Shown here: piece by piece, positions 1 to 11,805 of the stretch
Position numbering within the stretch: position 1 is the first letter of the stretch
Layout: each line of letters begins with the position of its first letter
Origin: JBBIPZ01 sp037442505 [NCBI: Deltaproteobacteria bacterium]
GTDB taxonomy: Bacteria > CALINM01
Direction: 5' to 3'
Length of the DNA: 64,000 nt
NCBI GenBank assembly: GCA_037442505.1
Contig: JBBIPZ010000002.1
Coordinates: 8,085 to 72,084 of the forward strand
Position numbers and translations under genes: made by a program
Notes under the pieces: model-generated
The model's input: the letters and a program-made list of their open reading frames with translations, nothing else
Databases searched by the model: none
Told to the model about the DNA's origin: nothing

Positions 1-16
1 TGCCCATTTTTGGGAA

Positions 17-45
17 TTGAAAAAAAAGCGGGTTTGTTGTATTTT
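17..45 (+). promoter_or_regulatory. ligA promoter, leaderless arrangement
   Basis: TTGAAA at 17-22, a 17-base spacer and TATTTT at 40-45 form a sigma-70 type promoter. The -10 box ends 6 bases before the ligA ATG at 52, so transcription should start at or next to the start codon. No Shine-Dalgarno sequence lies upstream of ligA. The -35 hexamer is identical to that of the tatA promoter. Confidence 0.6.
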
Positions 46-51
46 TATTAA

Positions 52-2726
<2,675 letters not shown>

Positions 2727-2727
2727 A

Positions 2728-3174
2728 ATGAAAAGACTATCACTGTTTTTTGCTACGGGTTTTTTTGTTGGTTATATACCAGTTGCGCCAGGCACCTTTG
2801 GAACGCTACTTGGGCTGGTGATATTTGCAATCACTGGTTTATTAAAGCTAGAATTGCAAATTATTTTTTTTGTCTTTTATTTTTTGATTGCCTTTCCTGT
2901 TACAAGAAATGCCATCAAACATTTTGGCAAACTTGATCCGCCACAGGTTGTGATTGATGAAATACTTGGCATCTGGCTAACATTACTTTTTTTTGATATC
3001 ACATTTAAAAATCTTATGTGGGGATTTGTTTTTTTTCGATTATTTGATATTTTAAAACCTTTTCCTGTAGGCTATATTGATAAAAGGCTAAAAGGTGAAG
3101 TAGGGGTGATTCTTGATGACGTAGCAGCAGGTTTAATATCTAAAGGATTAATTTGGATATTATTTTACAGATAA
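2728..3174 (+). CDS. pgpA: phosphatidylglycerophosphatase A
   Basis: Membrane phosphatase that converts phosphatidylglycerol phosphate to phosphatidylglycerol. The 148 residues are hydrophobic, with the PgpA signature near the N-terminus (GYIPVAPGTFGTLLG) and the conserved DEILGIW segment in the middle, followed by LFDILKPFP. Reading upstream to 2668 in the same frame would only add residues overlapping the preceding gene. The ATG at 2728, right after the DUF3047 stop, gives the standard N-terminus. It sits in the ligA operon. Confidence 0.9.
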   Translation: MKRLSLFFATGFFVGYIPVAPGTFGTLLGLVIFAITGLLKLELQIIFFVFYFLIAFPVTRNAIKHFGKLDPPQVVIDEILGIWLTLLFFDITFKNLMWGFVFFRLFDILKPFPVGYIDKRLKGEVGVILDDVAAGLISKGLIWILFYR

Positions 3175-3188
3175 TAAGGAGGCATAAA

Positions 3189-4043
3189 ATGAAGGCGGGC
3201 TTTATAGGTTTGGGCAATTTAGGAAGTGCGATGGCAAAAAGATTAATAGAAGAAGGTGTTACACTCACACTATGGAACAGAACGATATCTAAAGCTGCAA
3301 GTTTTAAGTCTACTGTAGCTAAATCTCCAAAACATCTGGCAGAAGATTGCAATATCATTTTTTTAAATCTTTTCGATAGTAATGCAGTTAAAGAAGTGCT
3401 TGTGGGAGAGAATGGACTTTTTTCGGGTGATTGTGCAAATAAAGTGATAGTTGACACTACAACTAATCATCCCGAAATGGTGTTAGAGTTTCACAGTGAG
3501 GCAGAAAAGCGTAGTGCAACCTATATTGAAGCACCTGTATTGGGGAGTGTCGTGCCGGCTTCAAAAGGTGCTTTGACAATACTTGTTAGCGGCAGCGATA
3601 ACGGCTATGAGTTAGCTTTGCCATATCTAAAAAAACTGGGACAAAATATTTTTTATTTAAAAACACCATCACTTGCAACAAAAATGAAACTAATAAACAA
3701 TCTGATATTAGGAACGTTTATGGCGTCTATTAGTGAAGCATTGACAATAGCTGAAAAGTCTGGCATGGATAAGGTTAAAGCTCTGGAGATATTTGCTAAC
3801 GGTGCTGGTAGTTCAATGGTTTTAAATGCAAAAAAGGATAAACTTGCTAACAGCGACTTTTCACCACACTTTTCTTCTGCAGCAATTTATAAAGATCTCC
3901 ATTATCTACAAGAGCTAACATATAGCCTTAAAAAACCAATGCTTATAGGTAGCGTTGTAAAAGATTTGTTTGGTTTTACCTTTAAAGATGGGATAGAAAC
4001 TCAAGATTTTTCAGCAATTTATAAAATACTTGCAATGCTTTAG
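3189..4043 (+). CDS. NAD(P)-dependent beta-hydroxyacid dehydrogenase
   Basis: Member of the 3-hydroxyisobutyrate / 6-phosphogluconate dehydrogenase-like family (GLYR1 and succinic semialdehyde reductase are relatives). The 284 residues start with a Rossmann motif (GFIGLGNLGSAMAKRL), then DTTTNHPEMV at the substrate site and the catalytic lysine in TKMKLINNLILG. The start at 3189 is chosen because AGGAGG lies at the right distance and the dinucleotide fold begins directly after it. The substrate cannot be told from sequence. It follows pgpA after a 14-base gap. Confidence 0.88.
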   Translation: MKAGFIGLGNLGSAMAKRLIEEGVTLTLWNRTISKAASFKSTVAKSPKHLAEDCNIIFLNLFDSNAVKEVLVGENGLFSGDCANKVIVDTTTNHPEMVLEFHSEAEKRSATYIEAPVLGSVVPASKGALTILVSGSDNGYELALPYLKKLGQNIFYLKTPSLATKMKLINNLILGTFMASISEALTIAEKSGMDKVKALEIFANGAGSSMVLNAKKDKLANSDFSPHFSSAAIYKDLHYLQELTYSLKKPMLIGSVVKDLFGFTFKDGIETQDFSAIYKILAML

Positions 4044-4085
4044 CGAAAAATTTGCATTTTTTAATGATTGTGTTAATAGTTTAGA

Positions 4086-4931
4086 ATGGTTAGGAAAATT
4101 TCCATTATATTGTTGGTTTTACTTTTTACAACGGCATCTTTTGCATCTGAAAAAAAGATACTGTTTTCATTGTATCCGCAAGGAAATAAAAGTGTTCCTG
4201 CACTTGTTGAACTGACCAATTATATTAGCGAAAAGTTGAAACTAAACTTTGTACTTATATTAGAACAAAACTACAGTAATGCAACAAGAATGTTAGCAAA
4301 TAAAGAGGTTGACATAGCCTTTCTCTGTTCTGGTCCTTATGTTATTGGCAAGGAACGTTATAAATTAGAGGCGATTGTTGCAATAAAGCCGTCATTTAAT
4401 ATGGAGTACAGGTCTTATATTGTGGTGCCTTATACGTCATCTGCAAAGTCGCTTAAAGATCTGAAGGGAAAAACATTTGCTTTTGTTGACTTACAATCAT
4501 ATACGGGCAGGTTAGTTCCTCTATATATGATAAAAAAGATGGGCGAAAACCCTATAAACTTTTTTTCAAATATTGTTTTTGCAAAATCCCACGAGGCGGC
4601 TTTAGAAGAAGTTATTGATGGCAAAGTAGATGGGGCAGCCGTTATCAGTTTATTAGTTGAGCACAAACTGCGTAACGACCCCTCACTTCACAAGAGAATA
4701 AAGATCATTGAAAAAGGTCCAAAAGCAGGTTTTCCTGTTTTTGCAACAGTTACATACGCTTCAGATATTGATAAAACCGCCTTTAAAAAAATTCTTTTGA
4801 ATATGCACACAGATCCCAAAGGCAGAAAGATATTGCAAAAACTTGAAATATACCAGTTCTACGAACCCAAAGATAGTGAGTATGATTTAATTCGCAAACA
4901 GTATTCAGAGATAAAGGATTTTGTGCCTTAA
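4086..4931 (+). CDS. PhnD-like phosphate/phosphonate-type substrate-binding protein
   Basis: 281 residues with a signal peptide (about 1-20, ending SFAS) and a periplasmic binding-protein type 2 fold of the PhnD/PhnS-like family (YPQGNK, DIAFLCSGPYV, LKGKTFAFVDLQSYTGRLVP). Family members bind phosphonates, phosphite or phosphate, or act as input domains for kinases. No ABC permease or ATPase is adjacent, so its partner is elsewhere or it works as a sensor. Its stop overlaps the convergent stop of the gene at 4928. There is no ribosome-binding site before the ATG. Confidence 0.85.
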   Translation: MVRKISIILLVLLFTTASFASEKKILFSLYPQGNKSVPALVELTNYISEKLKLNFVLILEQNYSNATRMLANKEVDIAFLCSGPYVIGKERYKLEAIVAIKPSFNMEYRSYIVVPYTSSAKSLKDLKGKTFAFVDLQSYTGRLVPLYMIKKMGENPINFFSNIVFAKSHEAALEEVIDGKVDGAAVISLLVEHKLRNDPSLHKRIKIIEKGPKAGFPVFATVTYASDIDKTAFKKILLNMHTDPKGRKILQKLEIYQFYEPKDSEYDLIRKQYSEIKDFVP

Positions 4932-6025
4932 GCCATTTTTTCGTAAAGTAGTTCGATTTCTTGTAAAAGCTCTTCAAAATTAAAGCATCCTTTGATAAAA
5001 CCCGCACCCGCCAATCCACCAGCGCCCACACCTTCTTTGACAAGCCCTTTTTCATACATCTGCAACGAGGGAAATTTTGAATTTGAAAAATTAAGATTGG
5101 ATGCAAGAATAGTCGCTTTTGGAGCGATTGTTTCTGAAAGCCCTTTAAAATCAGCTGTTTTGTCTTCATAAACCCATTTAGTGGTGATTAATGAGACGTT
5201 TTTCCAGTTAACTTTATGAGCTTTAAACTTTTCTAAAGCATTCATTAAGCATATTACAGCAAGCATCTGTGTGCCTCCAGCAAGGATAACAGGAACATCT
5301 AAACTCAGTCTCATTGTTAAGGCAGCATTTACTACCTGCATAGAATCACCAACCTTTTCTACAACCGCCAGAGGGTTATCGTAAATACTGTTTTTATTAA
5401 GCTCTGCTATTTCGTGAGCCTTCTTAACTACGATGGTTTTTATGTTATGTGCATTTTCTACCATACTGCTTGATACCCTTCCAAATGCATCAATTCCAAA
5501 GGCTGTCATAATTGATAATGCTGTAGTTGTCCCTCCCGGAACACTTTCACCTATAACAATATAACGGTTAAGCTTTGCAAGTTCATCAGCAAGTTTATGT
5601 GCCAGCAAAAAAAGTAAATCTGAATCATCAAAGGCGTTTCCAGTTGTTATACAGTTTAATCCCTTTTGCCTGAATATATACTGTGGCACCTTCGCCTTTA
5701 TCTCACAACCGGCATCAACAATTATTGTTGGTATCCTGCTTAGATTAATGGCAGCCTTTGTTATTATAACAGGGGATGGTGGTCCTAAAGGGTTTTTTGG
5801 TATCTCTGATATTGTTACTGGCTTGTCGTAAAATAGATACTCAACGTCAGCTTGAGCGGTGTATCGACGAAGCTCTGGTGTAGCACCCGCTGCCGAAATC
5901 CCGTCAATTTCAGCTGTTTTTGTGGTGGCGATTGTGCAGACAAAAAGGCCGTTTCTCTTTTGAATTTCTTTTACGATATGCTCAAAATACGGGTTGTTTT
6001 TTACCTGTAATATATTTTTAAACAT
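4928..6025 (-). CDS. CobT-like protein, UPF0284/TIGR00303 type
   Basis: 365 residues resembling the UPF0284 family, a distant homologue of nicotinate-nucleotide:dimethylbenzimidazole phosphoribosyltransferase found mostly in archaea and cyanobacteria. Visible family features are GLPPSP-like LGPPSPVII, VIGESVPGGTTTALSIM, and a glycine-rich GVGAGGLAGAGF tail. It is the last gene of the cobalamin operon, its start overlapping the cobC-like stop by eight bases. A canonical CobT is encoded three genes upstream, so this is a second, divergent enzyme in one operon. It may activate a different lower-ligand base; that is inference. Confidence 0.8.
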   Translation of the reverse strand: MFKNILQVKNNPYFEHIVKEIQKRNGLFVCTIATTKTAEIDGISAAGATPELRRYTAQADVEYLFYDKPVTISEIPKNPLGPPSPVIITKAAINLSRIPTIIVDAGCEIKAKVPQYIFRQKGLNCITTGNAFDDSDLLFLLAHKLADELAKLNRYIVIGESVPGGTTTALSIMTAFGIDAFGRVSSSMVENAHNIKTIVVKKAHEIAELNKNSIYDNPLAVVEKVGDSMQVVNAALTMRLSLDVPVILAGGTQMLAVICLMNALEKFKAHKVNWKNVSLITTKWVYEDKTADFKGLSETIAPKATILASNLNFSNSKFPSLQMYEKGLVKEGVGAGGLAGAGFIKGCFNFEELLQEIELLYEKMA

Positions 6026-6641
6026 TTGCTGGGTCCTTAAAATTAAAAAGTTTGAGTGTTACATTTCCGTCTTCAAAAAATCTTATTGCAGACAGGCTAC
6101 CGTAGTCAACTTCTAAACAAAAAAATTTTGAAAGCGGAAGCTTTAAGTAAGAGAGAATTATAATCCTTATCACCCCTGCATGTCCAATAAGCAGAATGTT
6201 TTGACCCAAATTGTTCTTTAATAAAGTGCTTATTGTATTCACAACGCGTTTTTTTAGATCTTGCAGGCTTTCTCCATTAGGAAAAGGAACCTTGACGGGA
6301 TTGGCATATCGTTTTTGTAAATAATCATTCGAAGTTAGCATAACTTCTTGAAAAGTCTTACTTTCCCAATCGCCAGCATTAATCTCTCGCAGTTCTTTTT
6401 TTACAATATGAAGGCATTTTAGATGCTTACTATACTCCATAGCAGGTTCTGTTGTCCTTGATAGATCAGACGAAACGAGCAAAGAAATATTATTTTTTTT
6501 CATCAATGTTAGATATGAAAGCGTTTCTTTCCTGCCTTTTTCAGACAACGGGATATCACTCTGTCCCGTAAAAACGTTAGATTCAGTATGGTTAAGTCTT
6601 CCGTGTCTAATCATAAACAAAGTTGTTGTCTTACATGACAT
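6018..6641 (-). CDS. cobC: histidine phosphatase, probable alpha-ribazole phosphatase
   Basis: 207 residues of the phosphoglycerate mutase-like superfamily with the catalytic RHG motif near the N-terminus (FMIRHGRLNHT), a central EINAGDWE segment and the second histidine in GHAGVIRII. CobC removes the 5'-phosphate of alpha-ribazole phosphate (or adenosylcobalamin phosphate) in the last steps of cobalamin assembly. The operon position between cobS and a CobT-like gene supports this role. By sequence alone it could be another small-molecule phosphatase of the family. Confidence 0.85.
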   Translation of the reverse strand: MSCKTTTLFMIRHGRLNHTESNVFTGQSDIPLSEKGRKETLSYLTLMKKNNISLLVSSDLSRTTEPAMEYSKHLKCLHIVKKELREINAGDWESKTFQEVMLTSNDYLQKRYANPVKVPFPNGESLQDLKKRVVNTISTLLKNNLGQNILLIGHAGVIRIIILSYLKLPLSKFFCLEVDYGSLSAIRFFEDGNVTLKLFNFKDPANV

Positions 6642-6643
6642 AT

Positions 6644-7369
6644 CTAATTACCCGCAAACAAAATAAAAATTAATACTTCAACCAGACAGCACCCTGCACC
6701 AAAAATATCTCCAGAAAAGCCACCAAAGCGTTTTAAGATGTAATACTTAAAAAATAAGCTGAAAATTATAACGACAATTGCCGTAGCTAAAAAGAAAGTT
6801 CCAGAAAAAGCCATCGTGAGCAGGTAAGTAAAAACAGCAAAATAAAGCTCTACATTGCGGGATTTTTCGATAAACAGTCTGCCAAGACCATCTGTAAATA
6901 GCGATCTGGAGTTCGTTGCAAAGATTACAATGGCTGTTCTACCGGACATTCCAAGAGTAATAAAGAAATATATTGATAAGCTAACATTCTCTGAAAGACT
7001 GATGATAGAAAGAAAATAAAAGATAATAGCAAAAACTCCCATTACACCTATGTGAGAATCTTTTAAAATTTCTTTAAAACGCATTTCGTTTTTTTTAGCA
7101 CCAAAAAAGGCATCACTAAAATCTGCCAACCCGTCTAAATGAAGCCCACCATTTAATAGATGGTAAAAAAATAATGAAAAAATAAATGAAGATTTTGTTG
7201 ATAGAAAAAGTTTACAGGCATAAAAAAATAAGAATGTTAACACCCCTAAAAGTCCACCAATAACAGGAAACCACCGCAATGCACGCTCAACTCTATCTTC
7301 ACCCTGCCAGAAAAAAGGAGGTATAGGAATGACAGAAAGAAATGTTAGAGCAAGGAAAAAGGATTTCAC
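6644..7369 (-). CDS. cobS: adenosylcobinamide-GDP ribazoletransferase
   Basis: Integral membrane cobalamin synthase that joins adenosylcobinamide-GDP and alpha-ribazole. The 241 residues are strongly hydrophobic, with the family signature HLLNGGLHLDGLADFSDAFF near residue 90 and LTFLSVIPIP at the N-terminus. The length is normal. The start overlaps the cobT stop by four bases and the cobC-like gene starts two bases after its stop, so translation is coupled. Confidence 0.95.
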   Translation of the reverse strand: MKSFFLALTFLSVIPIPPFFWQGEDRVERALRWFPVIGGLLGVLTFLFFYACKLFLSTKSSFIFSLFFYHLLNGGLHLDGLADFSDAFFGAKKNEMRFKEILKDSHIGVMGVFAIIFYFLSIISLSENVSLSIYFFITLGMSGRTAIVIFATNSRSLFTDGLGRLFIEKSRNVELYFAVFTYLLTMAFSGTFFLATAIVVIIFSLFFKYYILKRFGGFSGDIFGAGCCLVEVLIFILFAGN

Positions 7370-8433
7370 AAACGTTTCTCCGACACATTAGCCTCTTCAA
7401 AGGTAGCCATATCGTTAAACATCTTTAAGGCTGCTTCGATGGTTGTAAAGGATAATACCGCACCAGTTCCTTCTCCCAGACGCAAATCGAGATCAAAGAG
7501 TGGCTTTTGTTTAATATACTCAAAGAAAAGCTTGTGGCCCCTTTCTTTTGAACAGTGAGAAAAAATTGCATAATCCAAAACGTTTTTATTAAAAAGCCAT
7601 GCGAGTGAAAATCCTGCGGCAGAGATGAAGCCATCAATTACGACGGGCTTTTTGTGGAAAGCTGCACCCAGTATAAAACCACAGATTGCGCCAATTTCAA
7701 AGCCACCAACCTTATGTAAAATATCTAAGGCATCCTTTTTATCAGGTTTATGTATGGAAAGTGCTGTATCTACAGCTTTGATTTTGAGATTAAAAGTCTT
7801 TTCGTCAATACCTGTGCCATAGCCTACCAGTTTTTCCGTATCATATCCCGTTATTGCCTTGAGAATTGCGCTACTTGATGTTGTGTTGCCAATACCCATA
7901 TCCCCAGGTGCTAATAAGTTAAAACCTTTTTTTACGGCTTCACTCGCCACATCAAATCCAGCAAATATAGATTTTAAAGCGTCTTCAATGTTCATAGCTG
8001 AAGATTTTAAAAAATTCATTGTGCCATGTTTTATCTTTTTAATAATAAGGCTGCTATGTTTTTCGAATTTGTAATCAACGCCAACATCGACAACATAAAC
8101 CTTTGCCCCCACAGCCTTTGCAAACACATTGATTGCAGCTCCACCTCTTAAAAAGTTGAAAACCATCTGATATGTGACATCCCTGGGATAAGCGCTCACG
8201 CCTTCTTCTGTTATTCCGTGATCTGAAGCAAATACATAAACAACCTTTTTTAATGAATCTGGCATATCGCCATTATAAATTGCAAAAAGTTTTGCTGCAA
8301 CCTCTTCAAGCCTTCCAAGGCTACCAACTGGCTTGGTTAGACGATTAATCCTTTCAAAGGCAGTAGTTATTAAGGTTTTGTTTACAGGATGAATTTCACT
8401 AATAATTTCTTTAAGTTTTTTTTCCATACTCAC
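7366..8433 (-). CDS. cobT: nicotinate-nucleotide:dimethylbenzimidazole phosphoribosyltransferase
   Basis: Makes alpha-ribazole phosphate from nicotinate mononucleotide and a lower-ligand base. The 355 residues match standard CobT throughout: SLGRLEEVA near the N-terminus, DHGITEEGVSAYP, GDMGIGNTTSSSA, and the catalytic-glutamate loop LRLGEGTGAVLS near residue 320. The start overlaps the cobU stop by four bases. No bluB or bza gene is visible here, so the base it uses is not defined by this window. Confidence 0.96.
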   Translation of the reverse strand: MSMEKKLKEIISEIHPVNKTLITTAFERINRLTKPVGSLGRLEEVAAKLFAIYNGDMPDSLKKVVYVFASDHGITEEGVSAYPRDVTYQMVFNFLRGGAAINVFAKAVGAKVYVVDVGVDYKFEKHSSLIIKKIKHGTMNFLKSSAMNIEDALKSIFAGFDVASEAVKKGFNLLAPGDMGIGNTTSSSAILKAITGYDTEKLVGYGTGIDEKTFNLKIKAVDTALSIHKPDKKDALDILHKVGGFEIGAICGFILGAAFHKKPVVIDGFISAAGFSLAWLFNKNVLDYAIFSHCSKERGHKLFFEYIKQKPLFDLDLRLGEGTGAVLSFTTIEAALKMFNDMATFEEANVSEKRL

Positions 8434-8945
8434 TCCAAAGTTATTTTTTTTCCCGAGACAACGAAGAAAGCCTTATTGCACACACTACATATTTTTTGAT
8501 TTGCCCATCCAGAAAAGTCGATAAACTCTCTTGCAAGTTTGTTGTCTGGTATTATGCCCATGCCAACTTCATTGGTAACAATGATAATCTGTTTGTTTAT
8601 ATGTTTTAGAGCATCAACAAACTCTTCCAGTACTTCAATTCTCTTTTTTTTGTCTTCGAAATAATAGAATAAGTTATTATACCAGAAGGTGAGGCAGTCG
8701 ATAAGTGTGACATTGTATTTATCAGTTTCTGCTAAAACAACTCTATCCAAATTAACAGGTTCTTCGAAGGTTTCAAAAAGCCCTATTCTACGTTGCTGAT
8801 GCAGGACGACTCTTCTTTTCATCTCTTCGTCTATAGGTACAGAAGTAGCAATATAAAGACGAGGAGCGGGTAACGATAATGCATCCTTCTCAGCAAGTTC
8901 ACTTTTGCCAGATTTCATTCCACCGATATAGAGTGTGCATGGCAT
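8430..8945 (-). CDS. cobU: adenosylcobinamide kinase / guanylyltransferase
   Basis: Bifunctional enzyme that phosphorylates adenosylcobinamide and then attaches GMP. The 171 residues carry the P-loop near the N-terminus (GGMKSGKSE), the conserved VTNEVGMGIIPDN segment, and the LAREFIDFSG tail. The length is typical. It overlaps the cobO stop by one base and the cobT start by four, within one operon. Confidence 0.95.
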   Translation of the reverse strand: MPCTLYIGGMKSGKSELAEKDALSLPAPRLYIATSVPIDEEMKRRVVLHQQRRIGLFETFEEPVNLDRVVLAETDKYNVTLIDCLTFWYNNLFYYFEDKKKRIEVLEEFVDALKHINKQIIIVTNEVGMGIIPDNKLAREFIDFSGWANQKICSVCNKAFFVVSGKKITLE

Positions 8946-9475
8946 CAGTACTCAATTCCTCTTCTTGCCTTAATGCCTTTTGTGTAGGGGTGCTTGATCA
9001 TCTTCATCTCAGTAACATAGTCTGCTAATTCAATAAGTTCAGGAATGGCGTCTCTTCCAGTAATAACAATTTCTAAATGTTCCGGTTTGTTTTTAAAAAA
9101 AGTTAATGCAAGATTTTTATCAAGCAGCTCATAACGAAGACATGCGTTGAGTTCGTCAAAAACTACTAAATCATAATCATTTTCTTCTATCATTTTTACT
9201 GCCTTTTCAAAAGAGTCCGTAACAGAACGTTTTAAATCTTCTATGGTTACCGATTTGTCAAAAAGAGGAGACTTGTTTTCAAATCTAATATAGGTTAATT
9301 CCGGGAAAAGTCTCTCAAATGCCTTCATTTCTCCGTATTTAGTTTTGCTGTCTTTCAAAAATGAAAATATCGCAACACGTTTTTTATGTCCCAGAGCGCG
9401 AATTACCAGACCAAAAGAGGCGGTGGTTTTTCCTTTGCCCTCACCCGTGTATATGTGAATTAAACCTTTTTGCAT
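8945..9475 (-). CDS. cobO: cob(I)alamin adenosyltransferase, CobO/BtuR type
   Basis: Transfers the adenosyl group of ATP to corrinoids. The 176 residues begin with the modified P-loop GEGKGKTTASFGL typical of CobA/CobO/BtuR, followed by the DELNACLRYELL segment and the C-terminal KGIKARRGIEY tail. A longer reading to 9511 is possible, but AGGAGG directly upstream of the ATG at 9475 and the family N-terminus favour the short form. It is the first cobalamin gene in the operon and lies 54 bases after the sensor kinase gene. Confidence 0.95.
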   Translation of the reverse strand: MQKGLIHIYTGEGKGKTTASFGLVIRALGHKKRVAIFSFLKDSKTKYGEMKAFERLFPELTYIRFENKSPLFDKSVTIEDLKRSVTDSFEKAVKMIEENDYDLVVFDELNACLRYELLDKNLALTFFKNKPEHLEIVITGRDAIPELIELADYVTEMKMIKHPYTKGIKARRGIEY

Positions 9476-9529
9476 CGGCTCCTCCTTTAAGTTAAAAGGG
9501 CTAACTGTCATTTAAAAGTGAAATAATTA

Positions 9530-11797
9530 TTAATTATTAACCAAAGGTAAATAAATAAAGAAAGTTGCCCCCGAACCAATCGAACTTTCTACACTAATAT
9601 CTCCCCCGTGTTGTTTGATTATACCATAAACAACAGAAAGACCCAAACCAGTACCTTTTCCTACTTCTTTTGTTGTAAAAAAAGGATCAAAGATATGTTT
9701 TTTTGTATATTCATCCATCCCGGCACCGTTGTCAGAAAACTGTATTAAAGCATAGTACCCGTCAGAAAGAGAAGGAAAATGTTCCTGACTTATCAAAACT
9801 TTATTGGTGATAATAGTAATCTTTCCCCGCCCGGACATGGCATCTTTTGCGTTTAAAGCCAGATTCAAAAGCACATGTTCTAAACGGTTCTTGTCCGCAT
9901 TTACATACAAAGGCGTGGTTGATAATGCGGTCTCTACCAAATGTTGATTATTGAGAACAGTTTTAATTGTAGGTAAGAAATCGTTAATCATATCGTTTAA
10001 ATTAAACTTCTTGATTTCTAAAGGCTGCTTTCTGCCAAAGGCTAACATTTCATTAACAAGATTCACAGCCTTTTGGCAGGCTTTGATTATCTCCCTCACG
10101 TTTTTAAGTTGGGGGTCATGTAGATCCATTTTTAGTTCCATAAGAGAGGCATAGCCTAAGATCGCCGCAAGTATATTATTAAATTCATGGGCAATACCAC
10201 CTGCCAAAATGCCTATACGTTGTAAATTTTGTGCTTGAAGTAACTGTTCTTCAAGAATCAACCTTTGTGATATGTCAACGCATAGCATCAGTATAGCTTC
10301 TTTGTTGTGCCAGATAATTGAATTAGAATGAACCTCGACAAAAACAGGGGATCCATCAAGTTTTTTATGTTTTAAAATACCTTTTGTAACTTCATCAAAC
10401 CGTAATGTTATATTCTTTTCGTTATCGTAACATAAATCATTTAACGAAAGTATGCTTAATTGTGTTTCAGAAGCATCGTATAATCTTAAGGCTGCTTTGT
10501 TTACTTTTAAAATCTGCAGGGTTTCCTGATCTATGATTAAAAAAGGCAAAGGATTTGATTCAAAGAGAAGTCTATAATTGTTCTCTGAAAGCAATAACTG
10601 GTTTGTCTTAGCATCTAAATCTTTTGCCATTTTGGCAAACTCATTTGCAATTATGCCCACTTCATCATGTCTTTCTACAAAGCTTAAAGACTGGTAACTT
10701 TGAACAGGATAATCACTGATTGCGACTGATAGCTTTCTTAGTGGTATCAAATATCTCTTTATAATAATTAATCCTCCAATAAGCAGAATTACTAAATAAA
10801 TAAGCGATTTTTTTACAGCAGAATGCCTGTAATTAATAAGAAAAGTAGACTCTGGTAAAGAAATAAACAAAAACATTTTATAATCAGAAGAAAGAGACAT
10901 TTGTTTTACAGACACATGGTAGTTTTCACCATTCAGATTGATATAAATGAACGGACTTTTGTTTTTATTATAAGTGTTATAGGCATTGTAAAAAAGCTCA
11001 TCTCTTTTTGCTGTTAGGTCAAGCAATGTAGGGTCATCTTTCTTAAGGAACTCTTCAAAACCTTTATCTGAAGATGCAATAATTTTGCTGTCCTGAGAGA
11101 TTATCTTAATGTTTGCGCCTTTATAAGTGTTATTTATTTGAAAAAGGAATCTTGACAAATCCTTTAACATAATATCCAAGCCAATCACGATTTTTGTTGA
11201 TTTATCGAAAGAGATATTACTTGAAGCTGTTATTCCAACATCCCTGGTAGTTCTAAAAACGTAAGGCGAGCTCCAGTTAATTGTGCTGTTATCTTTGGCA
11301 ATAAGATACCATGGACGGTTACGAGGGTCGTAGTCGTCTGTAACGAGCTCTTTTTTTAATTCTTCTCCAATTTCATTTAAGTAAATCCAGATGACCTTTC
11401 CGGACATATTCCATTTTTTTATGCGGTTTTTATAAAGATTGCCTAATCTTAAAATGAGATAACCATTACCTTTTTCATCCCCCAGATTAATAGAAGTTAT
11501 GTAGGGATGGGTTTTCATAAATGGCATGAAAAAATTGTTTAAAGCCTTGTAATCGTGAATATTTAGTTGGCCTGAATAAAAAAAATGTTTAGAAATATTA
11601 ATGATTTCATCTGCTGGGGCAGAAAATTTAATAATTTCAGAGTAAATAGATTGACTTGTGTGTTCAAAATAGTTATGAAAAACAGCCTTTTCCCGGCGAA
11701 GCTCTTCGTGATAATTAAGGCTCAAATCAACCAAAAATAAGAGCAGCAAAAAAGCGATAAAAAACTCTAAAATGCCAAACTTAAATTTAAGTTTCAT
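9530..11797 (-). CDS. membrane sensor histidine kinase with Cache, HAMP and PAS domains
   Basis: 755 residues. N-terminal membrane helix (about 10-28), a large extracytoplasmic double-Cache-like domain (about 35-320, DPRNRPWY and SSPYVFRTTRDVGITAS are Cache motifs), a second helix near 330-348, HAMP, a PAS domain around 405-520, then HisKA with phosphorylatable His537 (GGIAHEFNNIL) and a HATPase domain with N, G1 and G2 boxes (NAKDAM, DNGAGMD, GKGTGLGLS). No response regulator is adjacent. It lies directly upstream of the cobalamin genes in the same direction. The ligand is unknown; Cache sensors usually bind small organic molecules. Confidence 0.93.
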   Translation of the reverse strand: MKLKFKFGILEFFIAFLLLLFLVDLSLNYHEELRREKAVFHNYFEHTSQSIYSEIIKFSAPADEIINISKHFFYSGQLNIHDYKALNNFFMPFMKTHPYITSINLGDEKGNGYLILRLGNLYKNRIKKWNMSGKVIWIYLNEIGEELKKELVTDDYDPRNRPWYLIAKDNSTINWSSPYVFRTTRDVGITASSNISFDKSTKIVIGLDIMLKDLSRFLFQINNTYKGANIKIISQDSKIIASSDKGFEEFLKKDDPTLLDLTAKRDELFYNAYNTYNKNKSPFIYINLNGENYHVSVKQMSLSSDYKMFLFISLPESTFLINYRHSAVKKSLIYLVILLIGGLIIIKRYLIPLRKLSVAISDYPVQSYQSLSFVERHDEVGIIANEFAKMAKDLDAKTNQLLLSENNYRLLFESNPLPFLIIDQETLQILKVNKAALRLYDASETQLSILSLNDLCYDNEKNITLRFDEVTKGILKHKKLDGSPVFVEVHSNSIIWHNKEAILMLCVDISQRLILEEQLLQAQNLQRIGILAGGIAHEFNNILAAILGYASLMELKMDLHDPQLKNVREIIKACQKAVNLVNEMLAFGRKQPLEIKKFNLNDMINDFLPTIKTVLNNQHLVETALSTTPLYVNADKNRLEHVLLNLALNAKDAMSGRGKITIITNKVLISQEHFPSLSDGYYALIQFSDNGAGMDEYTKKHIFDPFFTTKEVGKGTGLGLSVVYGIIKQHGGDISVESSIGSGATFFIYLPLVNN

Positions 11798-11805
11798 CTG
11801 CTAAA

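Noticed and set aside
9476-9529. Possible cobalamin riboswitch before cobO
   Set aside because: Only 54 bases are available and no B12-box-like sequence or multi-stem structure is present.
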